From Paenibacillaceae bacterium (GTDB lineage: Bacteria > Bacillota > Bacilli > Paenibacillales > NBRC-103111): 9,476 bases of DNA. Below, one piece after another: positions 5,986 through 9,476 of the stretch. The position numbers and the translations under genes are program-made. The stretch lies in contig JAJFMO010000083.1 of NCBI GenBank assembly GCA_020697475.1, forward strand, positions 1 through 9,476, given 5' to 3'. The notes beneath the pieces were generated by a model. That model was not told the origin of the DNA. It ran no database searches and saw nothing but the letters and a program-made list of their open reading frames with translations. The stretch's first letter is position 1. Each line of letters begins with the position of its first letter.

Positions 5986-7434
5986 CTAAATTTGATCGTC
6001 CTTCATGCAAATATGCATAGCGGATGTGGTGAACGCTTTGGGAAGCGCCAGGATCCGCGGATTTGCCCCGACATATTTCTTCTTCGCATCATCAAGCGCC
6101 TGCTCGAAAGTAGCTCTCGTCTTCAGCCCCATGCCCCTGGCAAGCCCGGGTTCCATGGCGCCCACTACATAAACCGCGGCTGTGTTCATTTCGGCAATAT
6201 GTCCGCAGGAAACCATCGAGAACGCGTGGAACGGATGATATCCGTAGTTAAAGCGGTATTTGTCCGTATATTCCTTTCTCGTGGAGAAATACTCCCCATA
6301 CTTCGCGATGTCGGGCAAAATGTTGTTGTAGTCTTTCTGAAAAACCCGATACGTTTCCTCGTAAGAGGGAAATTCCTCTTCATGCCAATATCCGTTGCAA
6401 ATCGAAGAACAGATGATAACGCAGTTCTCTTTCATCACCCTCTTATGACGAAGGATCTGAGCGGAGATGGCCTGCATCATCAGAATCGGATTGGTTCCCA
6501 TACCGTTGCCGTAATGAAACGCCTGGGGCATACCGAACACCATCACATCATATTTCTGATCCGCCCACTTGGCGAACGTTCGCTTGTTGGCGATTTCCCA
6601 GCATAGAGGCTGAATATCCCGGGCATAGCCTGAGAAAACAGAGATCTGATTGGCTTTCGTGTCCAGCACCGCATCGCAGACAAAAAACTTTTTGCCCATG
6701 CGCTCTTCCATATACATGCCGATTTGATCGAACTTGCTTCTCATCAAGCTGTGAGTGGACGCCGGCGTAAAGTCGTCCCGATGCATGACGTGGGGGTTAT
6801 GATGCTCTCCGATGCTTCTCCAGTGAGTAATCCCCGTCGCACAATGCTTGTACCCGCCAGAATATCCGCCATATGGATTCCCCATGGAATGCCCGATCAA
6901 GATGGCAAAATCGGAATCGAACACCTCTTTGTTCATGATTACCCTGTCGCCCATCTCGTTGTTGCCCAAATCGACTAAATTGTCATAGTCTTCGCTGTCG
7001 TGATTGACGATCTGCTTGGAGAACCAGAAATCATGAAAGATCGTTTTTCCCAAAATGCCGCGCAGCTCCGACTCGGTGTTCTTCCTGTGCAGACCGTTGC
7101 TGCAGATCAGTTTGATATCTTTCTTCTCAACGCCTGCTTTGTACAGCTCCTCAAGAATAATGCCGATCGAAACAATTCGATGCGCCGTAGGCTGGGTTCC
7201 GCCCTTCACTTTGTCCGGGAAAATAATCGTGACCTTGTCGCCTTTCTTGACACTTTCGGATATCGGCGGCATTCCCACAGGGTTCAGGATGGACTTTCGG
7301 GTTTCCTCCTCCAGCTTGTCCAGCGGAATGTGCGCCGGGTCCGGATAGGTCACTCCTGGGATAAACACATCTGTCGTTTCATCGGGAAATTCGGCAGCCA
7401 TAAATCCGTGGCCATACTCAAGCTCCAATTTCAA
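5986..7434 (-). CDS. LarA superfamily (nickel-pincer racemase-like) protein with altered active site
   Basis: The 482-residue product belongs to the LarA/DUF2088 superfamily, whose founder interconverts L- and D-lactate with a nickel-pincer nucleotide (NPN) cofactor. Against L. plantarum-type LarA, aligned by eye, I find catalytic His108 as His116 (GLHRK), cofactor-linked Lys184 as Lys196 (GGYSGGYK), nickel ligand His200 as His212, and Gln295 as Gln321. However, catalytic His174 is Asn186 (GHSMGNPYGG), substrate-binding Arg75 is Gln81 (TQPT) and Lys298 is Ser324. A cofactor-binding enzyme with a different substrate or reaction is likely. AGGAG (7444-7448) abuts a TTG at 7443; the TTG at 7434 has the proper 9-base spacing and gives the usual M-K-L-E-L-E-Y-G start, so I chose it. 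It is the last gene of a three-gene operon, 42 bases after the dehydrogenase gene. NPN synthesis genes (larB, larC, larE) are not in the window. Confidence 0.85.
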   Translation of the reverse strand: MKLELEYGHGFMAAEFPDETTDVFIPGVTYPDPAHIPLDKLEEETRKSILNPVGMPPISESVKKGDKVTIIFPDKVKGGTQPTAHRIVSIGIILEELYKAGVEKKDIKLICSNGLHRKNTESELRGILGKTIFHDFWFSKQIVNHDSEDYDNLVDLGNNEMGDRVIMNKEVFDSDFAILIGHSMGNPYGGYSGGYKHCATGITHWRSIGEHHNPHVMHRDDFTPASTHSLMRSKFDQIGMYMEERMGKKFFVCDAVLDTKANQISVFSGYARDIQPLCWEIANKRTFAKWADQKYDVMVFGMPQAFHYGNGMGTNPILMMQAISAQILRHKRVMKENCVIICSSICNGYWHEEEFPSYEETYRVFQKDYNNILPDIAKYGEYFSTRKEYTDKYRFNYGYHPFHAFSMVSCGHIAEMNTAAVYVVGAMEPGLARGMGLKTRATFEQALDDAKKKYVGANPRILALPKAFTTSAMHICMKDDQI

Positions 7435-7443
7435 GTTCAACAA

Positions 7444-7448
7444 CTCCT
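7444..7448 (-). promoter_or_regulatory. Ribosome binding site deciding the LarA-like start
   Basis: On the minus strand AGGAG is immediately followed by TTG TTG AAC TTG. Only the last of these TTG codons (7434) has a workable spacing of 9 bases. Confidence 0.6.
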
Positions 7449-7476
7449 GTCTATGTATTTTTTTCCTCGCTCACCC

Positions 7477-8385
7477 TTATTGAATCTTCGAAAAATGTTC
7501 CGTAAACACCTTGGCGATCGAGCTCGTGTCCTGCTTCCCAAGCCCTTTGCCTTTGGCGTTCTCGTTCAACATTTGCACGAATCCGGCAATTAACGGGGTC
7601 ACTCCGACATCCTTGGCCATCTGAATCCCCAAATCCGCATCTTTGCATAACAGCTCGATCGTAAAAGTAGGGTTGTCATACTCTTCGGAAACAATTCTTC
7701 TTGCCGTCTCCTTGAACAGGCCGCTTACTGTAGCCGCATCGCTGTTGGCCACGACATCGTAGAACACCTTCTTGTCGATGCCTACCGCTTCGGTCAAAGC
7801 CATCACTTCGGCGCTGACGCCATTGATCACGGAGAACATCAACTGATTCAACAGCTTCAATGCATTGCCTGATCCAACATTGCCGACCCGTACGACCTGC
7901 TTCGCAAACGTTAATAAAGCGGGCGTGGCCAACTCGATCGCCTTCTCGCTACCGCCGGCGGGAAGCAGCCAATTCCCGACCGCGCTGGGTCGGCCCAAAA
8001 TCGAAGCATCGACATAGCTTGCCCCTTTGGCCGCAACGATTTCCGCTCCTCGCTGCGAAGTGGCAGGGCTCACCGTGCTTGTATCTACAACCACATGCTC
8101 TTCCGTCAAGCCCTCCAGCAAACCACCCTCGCCGCCTAGCACATCCAATACATGCTTAGCAGCTGGCAACGACATGATAATGAGCTTTGCCTTTGTAGCC
8201 AGTTCTACCGGGCTGGAAACGGTCATCGCTCCCTTGTCCCTGGCATATTCGAGGGCAGCCGGGAACGCATCATAAGCAACAACGCTAAACCCATTATGTA
8301 TTAAGCGATCCAGCATGCATTTTCCCATCGTTCCTACGCCAACGAGTCCTATCGTACCGGGACTATTTGATTCTGAAGATGACAC
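7477..8385 (-). CDS. NAD(P)-dependent beta-hydroxyacid dehydrogenase family oxidoreductase
   Basis: The product (302 residues) is in the 3-hydroxyisobutyrate / tartronate-semialdehyde / 6-phosphogluconate dehydrogenase-like family, which oxidises beta-hydroxyacids or reduces the matching semialdehydes. It has an N-terminal Rossmann motif GLVGVGTMG (13-21), and the catalytic Lys177 with Asn180 in the GSGNALKLLNQ block. The substrate loop, normally DAPVSGG, reads DASILGRP (126-133), as in a less well characterised branch, so 3-hydroxyisobutyrate or tartronate semialdehyde should not be assumed. The start is uncertain: AAGGAG (8399-8404) is only 1 base from GTG 8397 but 13 bases from GTG 8385; I prefer 8385. 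It lies 27 bases after the SDR gene and before the LarA-like gene, within one operon, so it probably acts on the same hydroxyacid route. Confidence 0.87.
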   Translation of the reverse strand: MSSSESNSPGTIGLVGVGTMGKCMLDRLIHNGFSVVAYDAFPAALEYARDKGAMTVSSPVELATKAKLIIMSLPAAKHVLDVLGGEGGLLEGLTEEHVVVDTSTVSPATSQRGAEIVAAKGASYVDASILGRPSAVGNWLLPAGGSEKAIELATPALLTFAKQVVRVGNVGSGNALKLLNQLMFSVINGVSAEVMALTEAVGIDKKVFYDVVANSDAATVSGLFKETARRIVSEEYDNPTFTIELLCKDADLGIQMAKDVGVTPLIAGFVQMLNENAKGKGLGKQDTSSIAKVFTEHFSKIQ

Positions 8386-8412
8386 GAAACAATGCACTCT
8401 CCTTCTATTCGG

Positions 8413-9357
8413 TTATTTGAACTCAGGCAACTGATGAACTCGCCGAATGAAATTGATCAAATTTTTCAAGCCTTGTTCCATCGAGACTTGCGGTTTAAAG
8501 CCGATTTCCTGCTGCAACAGCGTATCGTCCAATTGCCAGGCAAGGCCGAACGTGCCGGGTTGATATTCGATTTCCGCATCAGGAATCAGCTTCTTGACGA
8601 ACTCTCCGGCTTCGCGAATGCTTCGGACATCGAATCGCGTGTTGAAATGCTTGGTCTTGGTCGGTCCGACATCCGATGCCTTAACGGTTAACGCAGCGAT
8701 ATCTTCAACATATTGCCAGTCGACAACGTCATCGCCGAACGGAACGACAGCCTTTTTCCCTAAAGCCGGTTCGGTAAGGGCATTAATAAAAGCGGTCGCG
8801 CCTCTTACCCTTCCCGGTCCGTAAACAAGCGTATATCGCAGGCCAATCACATCCAGATTCCACGTTTGCGCATAATGATTGGTCAGGAATTCATTAAACG
8901 ACTTCGTCGCCCCGTAAATGCTGACAGGAGCGTGCTTGGCGTCATTGTCGAGCACCAATTGGTCGTGGGATGACTGGTTGCCATATACGACGCAGGAGCT
9001 TGCATACACGAGCTTCTGAACATCCATGATCCTCATCGCTTCAAGGATAGTGGACTGGCCGGCAATATTCACCTGAACGGCCTCGTCGGGAAATTGATCG
9101 CAGTACGGATGAAGAAGAAACGCCAAATGAATGATCTTATCCACTTTGTGCTCTTTAATAAGCTTGCAGATTCGCGCTAAATCATTAATGTTCCCGATAG
9201 CGACGGTTAGCTGCGAAATCTCTTCCGGAGTCAAAATTTGTTGCATGACGTTGGAGGGCAAATAGTCATAGGCGATCACTTTGTCGCCCCTGTTTATTAA
9301 TGCTTTGGCAATGTAGGAACCGACAAAACCGGTCCCTCCGGTAATCAAATAAACCAT
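8413..9357 (-). CDS. SDR-type NAD-dependent epimerase/dehydratase family protein
   Basis: The 314-residue cytoplasmic protein is an extended short-chain dehydrogenase/reductase. It shows the NAD-binding glycine motif TGGTGFVG (6-13), Ser120/Ser121 in ASSCVVYG, and the catalytic Tyr148-x-x-x-Lys152. Members of this group act on nucleotide sugars (GalE-like epimerases, dehydratases), on free sugars or aldonates, or on amino-alcohol substrates; the sequence alone does not separate these. Its operon partners, a beta-hydroxyacid dehydrogenase and a LarA homologue, favour a small-molecule hydroxyacid or sugar-acid oxidation role over cell-envelope sugar synthesis, which is inference. The ATG at 9357 is preceded by AAGGGAG with 10-base spacing. 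It is the first gene after the operon promoter. Confidence 0.85.
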   Translation of the reverse strand: MVYLITGGTGFVGSYIAKALINRGDKVIAYDYLPSNVMQQILTPEEISQLTVAIGNINDLARICKLIKEHKVDKIIHLAFLLHPYCDQFPDEAVQVNIAGQSTILEAMRIMDVQKLVYASSCVVYGNQSSHDQLVLDNDAKHAPVSIYGATKSFNEFLTNHYAQTWNLDVIGLRYTLVYGPGRVRGATAFINALTEPALGKKAVVPFGDDVVDWQYVEDIAALTVKASDVGPTKTKHFNTRFDVRSIREAGEFVKKLIPDAEIEYQPGTFGLAWQLDDTLLQQEIGFKPQVSMEQGLKNLINFIRRVHQLPEFK

Positions 9358-9390
9358 GTCAAATTTTCTCCCTTCAATCTAAGTAATAAT

Positions 9391-9419
9391 ATTATAACAT
9401 AACTTTTGGCGGCGGCCAG
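9391..9419 (-). promoter_or_regulatory. Extended -10 promoter of the SDR / dehydrogenase / LarA operon
   Basis: On the minus strand a perfect TATAAT (9396-9391) is preceded by TGT, giving the extended -10 form TGnTATAAT. The -35 at 17-base spacing, CTGGCC (9419-9414), is poor, as extended -10 promoters tolerate. Transcription would begin near 9384, leaving a leader of about 27 bases. Confidence 0.65.
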
Positions 9420-9476
9420 CAGCGAATTAATCAAGCTTGCATCCGAAACTTGAAACTAGCGTAGTCATTTATTGCC

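Noticed and set aside
5932..6606. 224-codon open frame on the + strand
   Set aside because: It is antisense to the well supported LarA-like gene and its product resembles nothing; it is a shadow frame.

Overview
The window looks like chromosomal DNA of a Gram-positive member of the Bacillota, most likely a Paenibacillus or Cohnella relative. The signs are strong AGGAGG-type ribosome binding sites, TTG and GTG starts, sigma-A-like promoters, a CcdA plus membrane-anchored ResA-type thioredoxin pair, and moderate GC content that seems lower on the right side. This placement is inference. No rRNA, tRNA, CRISPR array, transposase or phage gene was seen.

Left half (1-4063, all + strand): the 3' end of an ABC exporter gene; a zinc-ribbon Nudix hydrolase followed 5 bases later by a calcineurin-type metallophosphoesterase; a ccdA / ResA-like pair with its own promoter, forming a route that carries reducing power across the membrane to extracytoplasmic thiols; then a small 4-oxalocrotonate-tautomerase-like gene ending at a hairpin terminator. 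These are mostly household functions.

Middle (4203-5699, + strand): a single gene for a UxaE-type tagaturonate epimerase family protein, followed by a strong intrinsic terminator. The next 230 bases, between convergent genes, hold a cluster of related TGCA-centred palindromes built on GACGGRAATTCCTGCA and a bidirectional terminator-like hairpin.

Right half (9396 down to 5986, - strand): an apparent three-gene operon read from an extended -10 promoter. It encodes an SDR-type NAD-dependent epimerase/dehydratase, a beta-hydroxyacid dehydrogenase family oxidoreductase, and a LarA (nickel-pincer lactate racemase) superfamily protein. By eye, the LarA homologue keeps the cofactor-binding Lys and His and one catalytic His, but lacks the second catalytic His and the carboxylate-binding Arg and Lys of lactate racemase. 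Two NAD-dependent oxidoreductases beside this altered LarA protein, facing a sugar-acid epimerase, suggest an uncharacterised hydroxyacid or sugar-acid pathway. This is the most interesting part of the window. The lar cofactor synthesis genes, a transporter and a regulator are not in view.
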